Below are positions 50,747 through 61,514 of a DNA stretch of 64,000 bases, piece by piece. Within the stretch, counting starts at the first letter, position 1. Every line of letters starts with the position of its first letter. The position numbers and the translations under genes were made by a program. The notes under the pieces were generated by a model. It was not told where the DNA came from. It made no database searches and saw nothing but the letters and a program-made list of their open reading frames with translations. This stretch comes from Candidatus Sodalis pierantonius str. SOPE. Lineage in GTDB: Bacteria; Pseudomonadota; Gammaproteobacteria; Enterobacterales; Enterobacteriaceae. The stretch is taken from assembly GCF_000517405.1 (NCBI RefSeq), contig NZ_CP006568.1, positions 3,534,001 to 3,598,000 on the forward strand, read 5' to 3'.

Positions 50747-51212
50747 GCTGACCTCCTATCGCCATATCGCTGTTCTGACTGGCAATTTAAGCGATGACGC
50801 TAGGCCGAAATTGCAGGAAATGTTCATGGCGCCCCCTTTTGTGGGATATTCTAGAGGTGATTGCCGGCAGGTTTAGCATCGCCTCGCCATAAAGACGTTT
50901 ACCGTCGCAATTTGCCGTGCGCTGCAAGAGAGGACAGGGGAAGATAAATAAAGCCGTTATTTATCTCTGCAATAGCTACAGGCTTAAACATATATTTCTT
51001 TGATTACTCACCCGGTAGCGAAGACTGCAAATACCCTAATTAACCCATTTATAAACCAGTAAATTTTCTCGGAACAATCGCACAGGAAAATTAATACTGC
51101 TGTCAGAGCGCATTGACAATCTCCGGCCAGCTTAACAAGATGACGACGGACAAGGGTAATCGATCGGCTTGATAACCTCAACTCATTCAATCTATTATGG
51201 AGACTATTAAAT
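50747..51212. other. Gene-free region
   Basis: About 465 bp. There is a 73-codon frame on the minus strand (51008-51229), without a ribosome site, that overlaps the start of the polyketide synthase remnant. I regard it as chance. Confidence 0.45.
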
Positions 51213-51551
51213 ATGCCCACTCTGCACAAGCATGCGGTTTATTTGCCGGAATACATCATTAGCCAGCAAGATACGATTAATTTAGCCAGGACAAACTTTA
51301 AAGACAATCCGAATTTGAAAAAATCGATCGAATTGATTATTAATACCGACGTTATGAAAAGACATATTATACAGCCCATCGAGCTTGCCACGTTGCATCC
51401 TGGATTTGGCTATCGGAATGCGGTATTTGAATATGAGTCAAAACGCTTGGTTACCGGCGTAGTTGAAGAAGCGCTGCACAATGCCTCCGTCAGCGCCAGC
51501 CAAATCGCCGCGATTATCTATGTCTCCTGCTCGGGTTTTTTGATGCCGTCG
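51213..51551 (+). pseudogene. Type III polyketide synthase (chalcone-synthase-like), N-terminal remnant
   Basis: ATG at 51213 follows TATGGAG. 113 codons match the start of bacterial type III synthases: MPTLHKHAVYLPEYIISQQD, then RHIIQPIE, then AAIIYVSCSGFLMPS with the probable catalytic Cys at C-S-G-F. The gene is cut by an IS903 fragment at 51552. A full enzyme would be about 350-380 residues and would make acylpyrones, resorcinols or tetrahydroxynaphthalene. Confidence 0.82.
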
Positions 51552-51621
51552 CGCTTTTTTGAATAAATCCGAAATTTGTGACGACTTCCTCCCTATCAGG
51601 GCGATTGTTACATGATGCGGA
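51552..51621 (-). mobile_element. IS903-like end fragment (70 bp)
   Basis: Terminus with one change (CGCTTTTTTG for CGCTTTGTTG). Directly followed by a complete copy in the opposite orientation. Confidence 0.88.
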
Positions 51622-52676
51622 GGCTTTGTTGAATAAATCGAACTTTTAGGTGACTGGCGGCTATGATCACTACATTCGTTTCAACATCAGGTCCCCATGG
51701 CAAAGCAAAAGTTTAAAATTACCAACTGGCCCGCATATAACAATGCGCTCAGGCAGCGGGGGGACCTGACAGTATGGCTTGATGAGTCAGCCATTGCTGC
51801 ATGGACTGAGAGTACACCACCTGAACATCGTGGCCGGCCGCTTCACTACACCGATATGGCCATTACCACGGTTCTGATGATAAAGCGCGTGTTTAACCTT
51901 TCGCTCCGGGCGTTACAGGGTTTCGTTGACTCGATTTTTAAACTGATGGGGCTGTCGCTGCGCTGCCCAGATTACTCTCTGGTCAGCCGGCGAGCAAAAA
52001 CCGTCGACATCAGCATAAAAACGCCAACCCGCGGCGAAATCTCACACCTGGTCATCGATGGCACCGGCCTGAAAGTCTTCGGCGAAGGCGAATGGAAAGT
52101 CAGGCAGCATAGGGCTGAGAGGCGCAGAGTATGGCGCAAGCTTCATCTGGCAGTAGATAGCGTGACACATGAAATTATCTGTGCCGATTTATCGCTAAGC
52201 GGTACGACAGATGCGCAGGCGCTGCCCGGGCTGATTAACCAAACCCACCGGAAAATCAGGGAAGCGTCGGCTGACAGTGCTTACGATACGCGTTACTGCC
52301 ATGATGCTCTGCTGAGGAAAAAAATAAAGCCGCTTATCCCACCGCGAAGTGGTGCGCAATATTGGCCAGCTCGATACCATGAGCGTAACCATGCGGTGGC
52401 AAATCAGCATCTGAGCGGCAATAACGATACCTGGAAAAAGAAAGTAGGTTATCACCGGCGTTCACTGGCTGAAACGGCCATGTTCCGGTTTAAAACACTT
52501 CTGGGTGGTCATCTGAGTCTGCATGACTATGACGCGCAGGTAGGTGAGACAATGGCAATGGTTAAAGCACTTAACCGGATCACACTGTTAGGAATGCCAA
52601 ACAGCGTCCGCATCATGTAACAATCGCCCTGATAGGAAGGAAGTCGTCACAAATTTCGGATTTATTCAACAAAGCG
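51622..52676 (+). mobile_element. IS903-like element, no target duplication
   Basis: 1055 bp complete. The left flank is IS903 sequence and the right flank is ydeP coding sequence, so the two flanks come from different loci. Confidence 0.93.
51697..52620 (+). CDS. IS903-like transposase, intact
   Basis: 307 residues, the same protein as the nested copy at 21047-21970, including G139R and A288T. Confidence 0.93.
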   Translation: MAKQKFKITNWPAYNNALRQRGDLTVWLDESAIAAWTESTPPEHRGRPLHYTDMAITTVLMIKRVFNLSLRALQGFVDSIFKLMGLSLRCPDYSLVSRRAKTVDISIKTPTRGEISHLVIDGTGLKVFGEGEWKVRQHRAERRRVWRKLHLAVDSVTHEIICADLSLSGTTDAQALPGLINQTHRKIREASADSAYDTRYCHDALLRKKIKPLIPPRSGAQYWPARYHERNHAVANQHLSGNNDTWKKKVGYHRRSLAETAMFRFKTLLGGHLSLHDYDAQVGETMAMVKALNRITLLGMPNSVRIM

Positions 52677-52678
52677 AT

Positions 52679-54445
52679 TTGGAAGGGGAAGGGCGACTGA
52701 CCCAGCCGATGAAATATGATGCCGCTACGGATACTTATCGCCCTATCGAATGTGAGGTGGCTTTTCGCGAAATTGGCGCGACATTGCAGCGCTACACGGA
52801 CCCTGATTGCGTGGAGTTTTACACGTCCGGACGCACGTCCAACGAGGCGGCATTCCTTTATCAGCTTTTTGCCCGCGAATACGGCACCAATAATTTCCCC
52901 GACTGTTCCAATATGTGCCATGAACCCACCAGCGTGGGTTTACCGGCCTCCATCGGCGTGGGTAAAGGCACCGTCACCCTTGAGGATTTCGAGCATTGCG
53001 ATCTGGTCATGTGTATCGGCCATAATCCCGGTACTAATCATCCGCGCATGCTAGCCACCCTGCGCGAGGTGGCCAAACGCGGCGCCACCATTGTGGCGTT
53101 TAATCCCCTGCAGGAGCGGGGGCTTGAACGGTTCACGTCCCCCCAAAGCCCGATAGAAATGCTCACGCTCAGCGCCACCGAACTGTCGTCGACCTATTAT
53201 AAAGTCCGGGTCAGCGGCGATGCCGCCATGCTGAAAGGCATTATGAAGACGCTGCTTACCCTGCATCAAGATGCGCTGGCCCGCGGCGATAACGGGGTGA
53301 TCGATGAGGCGTTTATCGCTGAACATACCCAGGGTTTTGCGGCCCTGAAAGCCGATTTGGACAACACGCCGTGGCAGGACATCATCGCGGTTTCCGGTCT
53401 GAATCACGGCGAAATTTTACATATCGCCCGCCTGTACGCCAATGCTGAGCGGACCATTATTTGCTACGGCATGGGCATCACTCAGCATCAGCATGGTACG
53501 CAAAATGTACAACAGCTGGCCAATTTGCTGCTGCTGCGCGGAAATATCGGCAAGCCGGGCGCGGGGATTTGTCCCCTGCGCGGGCACTCCAACGTGCAGG
53601 GCGACCGCACGGTGGGCATTACCGAAATCCCCTCGCAGGCGCTGCTAGACGGTATCAAGCGCACCTTTGGTTTCACGCCGCCGGCCAAACATGGCCACGC
53701 GGCGGTGGCAAGCATACGGGCTATTCAGCAGGGCAGTTCCAAAGCGTTGATATGTCTTGGCAGCAACCTGGCAACGGCGATGCCGGACCCGGACGTGACT
53801 TTTGCGGCCATGCGCAAATTGGAGCTGGTGGTGCATATGGCGACCAAGTTGAACCGTTCCCATCTGCTGTTGGCGAAAAACAGCTATCTTCTGCCGGTGC
53901 TGGGCCGCACCGAGAAGGATAGGCAGGCCAGCGGCAGTCAATCAATTACCGTCGAAGACTCCATGTCGATGGTCCATGTATCGCGCGGAACGCTGCCTAA
54001 TAGCAAGGTGCCCTGGGAGGCATTGGTTGCCGATTACGCGCGCATCCGCGACACCATAGCATCGGTATTTCCAGCGTTCAAGGACTACAATACCCGCATT
54101 CAGCAGCCCGGCGGTTTCCGGCTTTACAATGCCGCCTCGGAACGTCAATGGAATACCCCTAATGGACGCGCCCAATTTATTATTATGCCGAGCATCAATG
54201 AAGATCCCTGTGGCTCGCCGCATCATGAACTGGTGCTGACCACCCTGCGTAGCCACGATCAATACAATACTACGTTGTATGGCCTTAACGATCGCTACCG
54301 CGGCGTCACCGGCCGGCGCGATGTGCTGTTTCTTAACGCGGCGGAGGCGGAGCGGCGGGAATTGCGGGTGGGGGATAAAGTTAACGTCATCGCGCTGGAC
54401 GCCGACGGCAAGAAAATAGCTAAGGCGACTGGCGCTTTATCTTGA
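52679..54445 (+). pseudogene. ydeP: YdeP-like molybdopterin oxidoreductase, truncated at both ends
   Basis: 588 open codons match the middle of E. coli YdeP (759 residues), a formate-dehydrogenase-like protein linked to acid resistance: VEFYTSGRTSNEAAFLYQLFAREYGTNNFPDCSNMCHEP, GHNPGTNHPRML, CYGMGITQHQHGTQNVQQL, GICPLRGHSNVQGDRTVGITE, RSHDQYNTTLYGLNDRYRGV. The first 100 or so residues are lost at the IS boundary (no start codon). About 25 residues seem deleted near RGTLPNSKVPWEAL. The last 70 or so residues are gone (the frame ends KIAKATGALS). Confidence 0.88.
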
Positions 54446-54503
54446 CTTCTGTTTCCATTATACTAGATTATAAATCCATTATTCTGGAAATAAGGTCAAT
54501 CGT
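54440..54503 (+). promoter_or_regulatory. Probable promoter/operator of the XRE-cupin gene
   Basis: TTGACT near 54442 and an AT-rich -10 region (GATTATAA, about 54466) lie upstream of the regulator. CCATTAT occurs twice as a direct repeat, at 54455-54461 and 54476-54482. AAGG precedes the ATG. The repeats could be the autoregulatory site. Confidence 0.4.
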
Positions 54504-55073
54504 ATGGACATTAACGCGCGCATCGCCGCCCGGCTGAGCGCGCTGCGCCGGCAGCGTGGATTATCGCTGGAGGCGCTGGCGCAACAATCCGATGTTAGCC
54601 GGTCTATGATCTCGCTGATTGAGCGTGGCGAAAGCAGCCCGACGGCCGCGGTACTGGAAAAACTCGCCTACGGACTCGGGATGCCGCTCAACGCGCTATT
54701 CGAGGTACCGGCTACCGACAGTACGCCACTGGTGCGGCACGACGACCAGCCGCGGTGGCAAGATCCACAATCGGGCTATATACGGCGCAATCTTACTCCG
54801 GACAACGCCCACTTTCCGGTGCAAATGATAGAGGTGATATTCCCTGCCGGCGCCAGCGTCGCCTATGAAACCGGCCAGCGTGATCCCGGCATTCATCAGC
54901 AAATCTGGCTGCTGGCGGGGTCTATTCTTATCCGTGTCGGAGAGCGGGAATATCGTCTGCGGCAGGGAGATTGTTTGGGTTTTGCTCTGGACCGTCCCAC
55001 CGCCTTTCATAATCCTCATCATGAGCCGGCGCGCTATTTGGTGCTGCTGTCGCCGGTCAGGAGCGTGCCATGA
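54504..55073 (+). CDS. XRE-family regulator with C-terminal cupin domain
   Basis: 189 residues. The N-terminal helix-turn-helix (residues 8-62, RLSALRRQRGLSLEALAQQSDVSRSMISLIERGESSPTAAVLEKLAYGL) is followed by a cupin small-molecule sensor (residues 105-180, HQQIWLLAGSILIRVGEREYRLRQGDCLGFALDRPTAFHNP). The stop overlaps the next gene's start in ATGA, so it probably controls its own operon with the acetyltransferase. Both frames are intact, unusual for this region. Confidence 0.9.
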   Translation: MDINARIAARLSALRRQRGLSLEALAQQSDVSRSMISLIERGESSPTAAVLEKLAYGLGMPLNALFEVPATDSTPLVRHDDQPRWQDPQSGYIRRNLTPDNAHFPVQMIEVIFPAGASVAYETGQRDPGIHQQIWLLAGSILIRVGEREYRLRQGDCLGFALDRPTAFHNPHHEPARYLVLLSPVRSVP

Positions 55074-55585
55074 CCCCTGGCATCACACTGCAATCGCTGG
55101 GTGCCGACATTAACCAGGCGGATTTGGCGGACCTGATCGCGCTGTTGATTGACTGCGTGGAAGGGGGCGCGTCAGTCGGTTTTATGTTGCCGCTTCCCGA
55201 GGCGCGCACCGAGGCGTTCTGGCGTCGAAAAACGGCGTTGGCGGCCAGTGGTGATCACGGTCTGCTGGTGGCGCGCGATGCCGGAGGAAAGATTATCGGC
55301 ACGGTGCAGGTGGTATTGGCGCAGCCGGAGAATCAACCGCACCGCGGCGACATTATCAAACTACTGGTACACCGCGGGGCACGTCGCCTCGGCGTGGGCG
55401 AGGCATTGATGCGGGCGGCGCAGGTAGGCAAGACGCTGCTGGTGCTGGATACCGCCACCGGCAGCGCCGCTGAACGACTTTATACCCGCCTTGGCTGGCG
55501 GCGCGTGGGCGTCATTCCCGATTACGCGCTGTATCCCGACGGCCGTTTGACCGCGACCACCGTCTATTATTTACAGCTGAAATAA
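55070..55585 (+). CDS. GNAT-family N-acetyltransferase
   Basis: 171 residues, starting in the ATGA overlap with the regulator. The acetyl-CoA site is in KLLVHRGARRLGVGEALMRAA (R/Q-x-x-G-x-G/A-like, residues 97-118). It is followed by LLVLDTATGSAAERLYTRLGWRRVGVIPDYALYPDG, the usual C-terminal GNAT strand and loop. Substrate unknown. HTH-cupin plus GNAT pairs are common and suggest modification of the sensed compound. Confidence 0.9.
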   Translation: MTPGITLQSLGADINQADLADLIALLIDCVEGGASVGFMLPLPEARTEAFWRRKTALAASGDHGLLVARDAGGKIIGTVQVVLAQPENQPHRGDIIKLLVHRGARRLGVGEALMRAAQVGKTLLVLDTATGSAAERLYTRLGWRRVGVIPDYALYPDGRLTATTVYYLQLK

Positions 55586-55926
55586 TCATTGCGCCGCTCG
55601 CCGGCGGCGACCAACATCGCGCGCCGTGTTCACGACGCCGGCGCCGATCGATGGCGCGCTTGACGCTACGGCGGCTGCCGGAGGCCAGCGCCAACCCGTC
55701 TGCGACACGTTTCATCCGCCCGTTGAACCACCAGGCAACGGGCGTAGCGTGACGCGTGGCCGAGGGGAGAGAGACGCCGCCCGCCTCTGGGCCCGCTACA
55801 CCAACGGCACCCGTCCTTTTTGCCCTTAAGTCGCTTTTCGCGTCAAACGGGTCGCAAACCGGATGGTTTCCGTGGCGCACTGTGCAAAAATAGAGCCAAC
55901 GTTGGTATCGTCAGGAGCGGTGTGTC
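55586..55926. other. Gene-free region
   Basis: About 340 bp, GC-rich. Short frames on both strands do not resemble proteins. Possibly a decayed spacer. Confidence 0.45.
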
Positions 55927-57835
55927 ATGCGGATAATCGAAACGGTCTGGATCCCCCTCTCGGACGGTTGCCGTCTGGCCGCCCGCCTGTGGTTACCGGA
56001 CGAAAGTTCGCCGGTGCCCGCCATTTTGGAGTATTTACCCTACTGCCGCCGCGACCGGCATCGCGGAGATGATGCCGTGCTGCATCCCGGTTTGGCCAGC
56101 TGCGGCTATGCCGCCCTACGCGTCGACATGCGCGGCGCCGGCGACTCTGACGGGCTGATGAACGACGAATATACGCCGCAGGAGTGGCGCGATGCCTGCG
56201 AAGTCATCGCCTAGATCGCCGCGCAGGACTGGTGCAGCGGCAGCGTCGGGTTGATAGGCATCTCCTGGAGCGGTTTCAACGCGCTGCAAATCGCCGCCCT
56301 GCGGCCGCCGGCGCTCAAAGCGATAGTCACCGCCTGCTCCACCGACTACCGCTACGCCGACGATATGCATTATATGGGCGGCGCCCTGCTCAACGACAAT
56401 CTGCAATATGGCGCCACCCTGTTTACCTGGACGCCGCCGGATCCGGCCATCGTCGGCGACCGCTGGAAGGCCATGTGGCTGGCGCGACTCAACGCGATGG
56501 ATCTGCCGCCCGCGGCGCGCTGGATGCAGTATCCCCAGCGGGACGACTACTGGCGCAGCGGTTCGGTATGCGAGGACTATGGCCGCATTACCGTGCCGGT
56601 GCTGGCGGTTGGCGGTTGGACCGATGGCTATACCAACACCGTGCTGCGCCTGCTGGAGAACCTGCGCGGCCCGCGCAAAGGGCTGATCGGCCCATGGGGG
56701 CACGCTTTTCCCCACATTGCCACGCCGGGGCCGCGCATTGATTTTATCGGCTATGTTCAGCGCTGGTTCGATCAGTGGTTGAAAGGGCGAGAGACCGGCA
56801 TTATGGCCGAACCGATGCTGACCTATTGGCAACAACGGCCGGAACCGCCCCGCGCCCGCTATGTGCAGCGCCAGGGTCATTGGGCGGCGGAACGCCGCTG
56901 GCCCTCCGCCGACGTCCGGGCGCGCACATTGCATCTGGCGCCCAGTCGGCTACAGGACACGCCGGCGCAATTTACCGCAACCCTGAGTTCCCCCGCCACC
57001 ACGGGACTGGCGTCGGGGGGGAGTGGTGTCCTTGCGGTTGGGGACCGGATATGCCGGGGGACCAGCGCGAGGATGACGCCGGCTCCCTGTGCTTTGATGG
57101 GCTGCCCGTGGAAACGACGCTACAGCACCTCGGCCGCGCCGAGGTGCTGCTTGAGCTGTGCGCGGATAACCCCCTGGCGATGCTGGCGGTGCGCCTGAAT
57201 ACCGTGGCGCCGGACGGCACTGCCATCCGCGTGAGTTATGGTTTATTGAATCTGGTGGCGCGCAACGGCTTTGATCGCGCAGAACCGCTGGTGCCGGGAC
57301 ACTATTATGAGATCAACGTCCTGCTGAAAGCGGCGGCGTTTGTCCTGCCGGCGGGCTATCGCCTGCGCGTTGCGCTCTCAACCTATTACTGGCCGCGCCG
57401 CTGCCGGTACGTCCTGTTCTGACGATACAAAGCGGCAGCGTAATACTGCCGCTGCGTGATCCCGACGCTGAGGTCTGCCCGCGGCCGCCAACGGGTGATC
57501 CGGGATATTGACGATGGCGAAACGACGCTTGAGGTGGTGCGTAATCTTGGCGCAGTTGAATTGGCGGAGACCGGACTGCGCCTTGAGACGCTGGGCCGCG
57601 AGATCTATCGCGTCAATGCTCACGACCCCGCCGGCGCCCGTTCCGAAGCCTGGCGCAGCGCCGGCTTTCATCGCGGCGACTGGCAGGCCCGGCTAGAAAT
57701 TCACAGCCTGCTTACCGCCGACGCTGGCGGCTGGAATCCACCCTCGGCGCCTGGGATGGAGAGGAGCAGTGTTTCTCCCGGCGTTGGCGGCTCGACTTTC
57801 CTTTTTTTTCCCCGCCGGGAGATGATCCCGCATGA
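55927..57835 (+). pseudogene. CocE/NonD-family hydrolase (peptidase S15 type), amber stop and frameshifts
   Basis: ATG at 55927 gives MRIIETVWIPLSDGCRLAARLWLP. The first lesion is TAG at 56212-56214 in EVIA-IAAQ, where the paralogue at 59.8-61.5 kb has EVIAWIARQ, so TGG became TAG. The catalytic region GISWSGFNALQIA (usual GxSWGGF; serine present) and GPWGHAFPH (His) follow in the same frame. Shifts near 57010 and 57410 move the C-terminal jelly-roll domain to other frames (LCFDGLPVETTL, then RDIDDGETTLEVV). The original end LDFPFFSPPGDDPA stops at 57835, overlapping the next gene's ATG. Confidence 0.85.
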
Positions 57836-58589
57836 AGATTGGCATCGTCCAGACTGCCGACGCACCGGCGGAGATCGCCGCCATTCCCGACTGGCTGGAC
57901 GGCGCGCTGGCCGCAGCGGCGCCGGCGGATTTGCTGCTATTGCCGGGACTGGCGCTGTGCGGTTATCAACACCAGGATGCCGTGCGGCGTCTGTCGCTGC
58001 CGCAGTCGGGAGAGACGCTGCGCCGGTTAGCGGCGCTGACGCGCGGACGTCGTCAGGCGCTAGCGTTTGGCTATGCGGAACAATGCGGCGACGAGCGCTA
58101 TAACGCCATGATAGCGATCGATGCTCAGGGCAACGTTTGCGCCAACTACCGCAAAATCCACCTCTGGTCAGGTTATGAACAGGCGTTATTCCGTCCCGGC
58201 GACCGGCTGGCGGGGTTTCAATTACACGGTTTCCGTTTCGGGATGGCGATTTGCTATGATCTGGATTTCCCGGAGCTGGTCCGCGCCCAGGCGCTGGCGG
58301 GCATGGATTATGGATAGTTTATTGTATATCAGCGCGACCACCCACGGTTATGACGTGGTGCCGCGCCATGTGGTGCCGGCGCAGGCTTACGAAAATGGCT
58401 GTTATGTTGCCTTCGCCAACCGCGGCGACGGCGACGGCCCGTTCGCCTGTATCGGCCAAAGCCGTATCGTCGGCCCGGACGGCGGCATAGTGGCCAGCGC
58501 GCCGGCAGCATCCGTGGCCGGCCGACAGCCGTCACGCCCACTACCTGAACGGCCTCATGCCCGCGGATTAACGCCGCCGCATGAAATAA
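57832..58589 (+). pseudogene. Carbon-nitrogen hydrolase (nitrilase superfamily), frameshift and lost catalytic Glu
   Basis: The start ATG overlaps the upstream stop (ATGA). Family Glu-Lys-Cys triad: Lys in YRKIHLW and Cys in AICYDLDFPE are present. The Glu position in LLLLPELALCGY reads G (LLLLPGLALCGY, about residue 39). The frame breaks near 58310 (after GMDYG). It continues in another frame with LYISATTHGYDVVPRHVVPAQAYENGCYVAFANR and originally ended near MPADYLRRRMK at 58589. At least three lesions. Confidence 0.85.
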
Positions 58590-59648
58590 GACTCGCCCCT
58601 TCCGCGGCCTGGGTGGGTGGGTGCCGTCAATCAACAACGGAGCACGCCCGCCGGCGCTGAAAACGCTCGCTTGCCGCGCCGTCGACAACCTTACCCGCCG
58701 CTCCTGGCGCATGTCCGAAGGGAGCACGCCGAAGATGCGGCGAAACCAGCCGGCGAAATGGGAGGTGGAGCTGAAACCCACCGAGACGGCAATATCGATG
58801 ATAGACCGGTCGGAATAGATCAGCATTTCGCGCGCCTGTTCCAGCCGCAGCTCCAAATAGTAACGCTGCGGCGTCTTACCGAAATGACGGCCGAACAGGC
58901 GCTCCAGTTGGCGCGTGCCCACCCCGACCTGCTGCGCTACCACCAACAGCGAAAGCAGCTCCTCGAAAGTGGACTGCATCACCGCTATCGCCGCACTCAA
59001 CACCGGCGGCAGCGGCACCCGATGCTGGCGGTGGCCGCGCTGATCGTCCGCTGCGCTGCGGATCCGTTCATGGTGGAATTGGTTCGCCACCGCGATGGCG
59101 CGATCGTCACCGTAGCGTTCGGCAATGAGGTTCAGCATCATATCCATTGCTGCGGTGCCGCCGGAACAGGTTAAACGATGGCGGTCAATTTCGTAAATCT
59201 TGCGGGTACATTCGATATCCGGATAACTCTCCGCAAACGCGGCGCGGCTTTCCCAATGAATTGTACAGCGGTGGCCGTTCAGCCGCCCGCATTTTGCCAG
59301 CAAAAACGTGCCGGTGGACAAGGAGCCGATAAACAGACCGGCGCGGGCCGCTTGGCGCATCGCGCTTTGATAACCCCGCTCGTATTGCACCACCACCACC
59401 CGCTCCCCGCCGCAAATAAAGAGATAATGCGATGCTGCCAGCACCTGGTTAACGGGGCAGGTAGGAAACGAGATGCCGTTGGCGGCGGTGACCGGTTCGC
59501 CGTTGAGGCTGACCAGATGCCAGCTAAAGGCGCGTTGCCTGAATAAGCGGTTGTAAGACCGAAGCGGCTCAATTGCCGAGGCCAGGCTCATCATGGAAAA
59601 ATCCTGGCCCAGTAAAAACGTGAATGCGGTGGGTTCAACGGATAGCAT
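58329..59648 (-). CDS. GlxA-like AraC-family regulator with runaway C-terminus
   Basis: The likely start is MLSVEPTAFTFLLGQDFSMM at 59648 (12 codons inside a longer open frame). It has an N-terminal DJ-1/PfpI-like domain (residues 5-180, GLFIGSLSTGTFLLAKCGRLNGHRCTIHWES) and a C-terminal AraC helix-turn-helix pair (about 235-325, GVGTRQLERLFGRHFGKTPQRYYLELRLEQAREML, then FSSTSHFAGWFRRIFGVLPS). Such proteins end soon after this point, near 330 residues. Here the frame runs on for about 110 residues as the complement of the nitrilase gene, so the natural stop was lost by an indel. It may be stable or not. Probably regulated the cluster around it. Confidence 0.75.
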   Translation of the reverse strand: MLSVEPTAFTFLLGQDFSMMSLASAIEPLRSYNRLFRQRAFSWHLVSLNGEPVTAANGISFPTCPVNQVLAASHYLFICGGERVVVVQYERGYQSAMRQAARAGLFIGSLSTGTFLLAKCGRLNGHRCTIHWESRAAFAESYPDIECTRKIYEIDRHRLTCSGGTAAMDMMLNLIAERYGDDRAIAVANQFHHERIRSAADDQRGHRQHRVPLPPVLSAAIAVMQSTFEELLSLLVVAQQVGVGTRQLERLFGRHFGKTPQRYYLELRLEQAREMLIYSDRSIIDIAVSVGFSSTSHFAGWFRRIFGVLPSDMRQERRVRLSTARQASVFSAGGRAPLLIDGTHPPRPRKGRVLFHAAALIRGHEAVQVVGVTAVGRPRMLPARWPLCRRPGRRYGFGRYRRTGRRRRRGWRRQHNSHFRKPAPAPHGAAPRHNRGWSR

Positions 59649-59777
59649 GGTCGTCAATCGCTTCTGGCAAAGAAAAACAAAAAACACCGCTGGGCCCGAC
59701 GCGTTGGCGCGAGCCCGGTATGGCGCGAACGGCGGCGCCGCACCCGCTTACCTTGACTGTAACGTTTCTGCCAAGTC

Positions 59778-61514
59778 TCAGCTATCCCCCACGTTGCTTT
59801 CATCGCGATGGCGGGAGGGAAAGCGATGGCACCATTCGCGGCTGAATACCGAACGGTCGTTTTCCCATGCCTGATAACGGGAGGTCAGCACTAGCCCCCC
59901 CGCCCGCCAGGCGAGATCGGTATCGCACTCCAGCCTGATATCCCAGCCGGGACGGGTGTAGCGCTGGACACGATGGGTCTCCATGCGCGCACTCTCCGCC
60001 AACGCGCCAATCGTATACACCTCATGCCCCTCGCTGCCAAAGCATAATTCGCCAATACGCGTATGCTGGCGCTGCGCGTCCATCACCACCCGGTGGATGC
60101 CCGCGCCGACGTCCCATTCCACCTGGCGGCGGGTGACCTCCGGCGAAACCGCCTCATGGGGATGAGGCGGTGCGGAGCGCGGGGCGCCGAACGCTGGGTC
60201 GTCAAGTGTGATGGCATCGCCGAGACCAGGCAGTTGTAATACCGCGCCCTCCGGCCACAGCCGCACCGGCCCCTGGCCGGGCTCCGCCCAGACCATCGGC
60301 CAATAAGCGGTGGAGAGCGCCAGCCGCAGCCGACAGCCGGGAGAAAAGCGGTAGGCCACCCCTTTGAAGGACAGCCGAACGCGGAAAAGCTCGCCCGGCG
60401 TCACGCCCTCAGGACGCGTAAGCCGGTGTACGCCGAACGTTACGCGCGCAGAATGCCCATCGGCGCTTACTTCATTTAGCCGCAGCACCAGCAATGCCGA
60501 GGGACTCTCGAAGGCCACCGCCACCTCCAGCGCCGCTTTGCCGCACAGCGTCAACGGCGCCGTCAGCCGCGGCGTATCGAAACACTGCGACAAGGCGTCA
60601 TCGCTACGCTGATCGGCCTGGAACTCCGGCGCGCTCAACCATTGACCGCCAAGGGTAATGCCGCGGGGATAGGCGCGCAGCCCTTCCCCCTGCCAGAGGC
60701 GCAGCATCGGTTCATCCATGATGCCGGTGATTTCGCCCTGTTGCCATTGCCGCCAAAACCGCAGACACTCCCCCAGGAAGTCGATTGCCGGACCGGGCAA
60801 GCCCCAGGTGGGATAAACATGGGTCCAGGGGCCAATTAACCCTTTGCGCGGCGCATCAAGATGATGCATGAGCCGCAAGATGGCGTCGCAATACCCATCG
60901 GTCCAGCCCCCTACCGCATACACCGCGCACTCTATTGCCTGATAATCTTCACATACCGATCCATGGCGCCAAAACGCGTCGCGATCGCCGTGCGCCAGCC
61001 AGTGGGCCAGCGGCGGTTCCATCCCTTCAAGGCGCGACAACCACCCTTCGCGCCAGCGCTCGCCGACGTGAGCCGGGTCCAGCGGTCTGCCCAATTGGGT
61101 AAACAGGCCGCTGTCCCATTGCAGCCCATCCGTCAGCAGCGCGCCGCCCATATAATGCACATCGTCGCTATAGCGATCGTCGGTGGAGCAGCAGGTAATG
61201 ATCGCCTTTAGCGCCGGCGGCCGGCGTGCGGCAATCTGGAGCGCGGCGAACCCGCCCCAGGAAATGCCGATCATGCCGACATTGCCGTTACACCACGCCT
61301 GACGTGCGATCCAGGCGATGACCTCCACCGCGTCATCCTGCTCCTGTGCCAGGTATTCATCGCGCAGCAGACCGTCGGAATTGCCGCTGCCGCGCAAGTC
61401 AATCCGCATGGCGGCAATACCGTGCGCGGCGAAAACCCCATGCATCATCGCGTCGCCGGTGGCAGTATTGTCCGATTGCCGGTAGGAGATCCACTCCAGC
61501 ACCAGCGGCGCCAA
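59778..61514 (-). pseudogene. CocE/NonD-family hydrolase, N-terminally truncated paralogue
   Basis: 578 open codons from about residue 35 of the family. Catalytic serine is in GISWGGFAALQIA, Asp in VGGWTDGY, His in GPWTHVYP, then the C-terminal jelly-roll domain to 59778. It is clearly paralogous to the broken gene at 55927. The first 35 or so residues and the start region are missing: the sequence joins MFS transporter coding DNA at 61510-61515 in a different frame, so a deletion fused the two genes. Confidence 0.85.
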
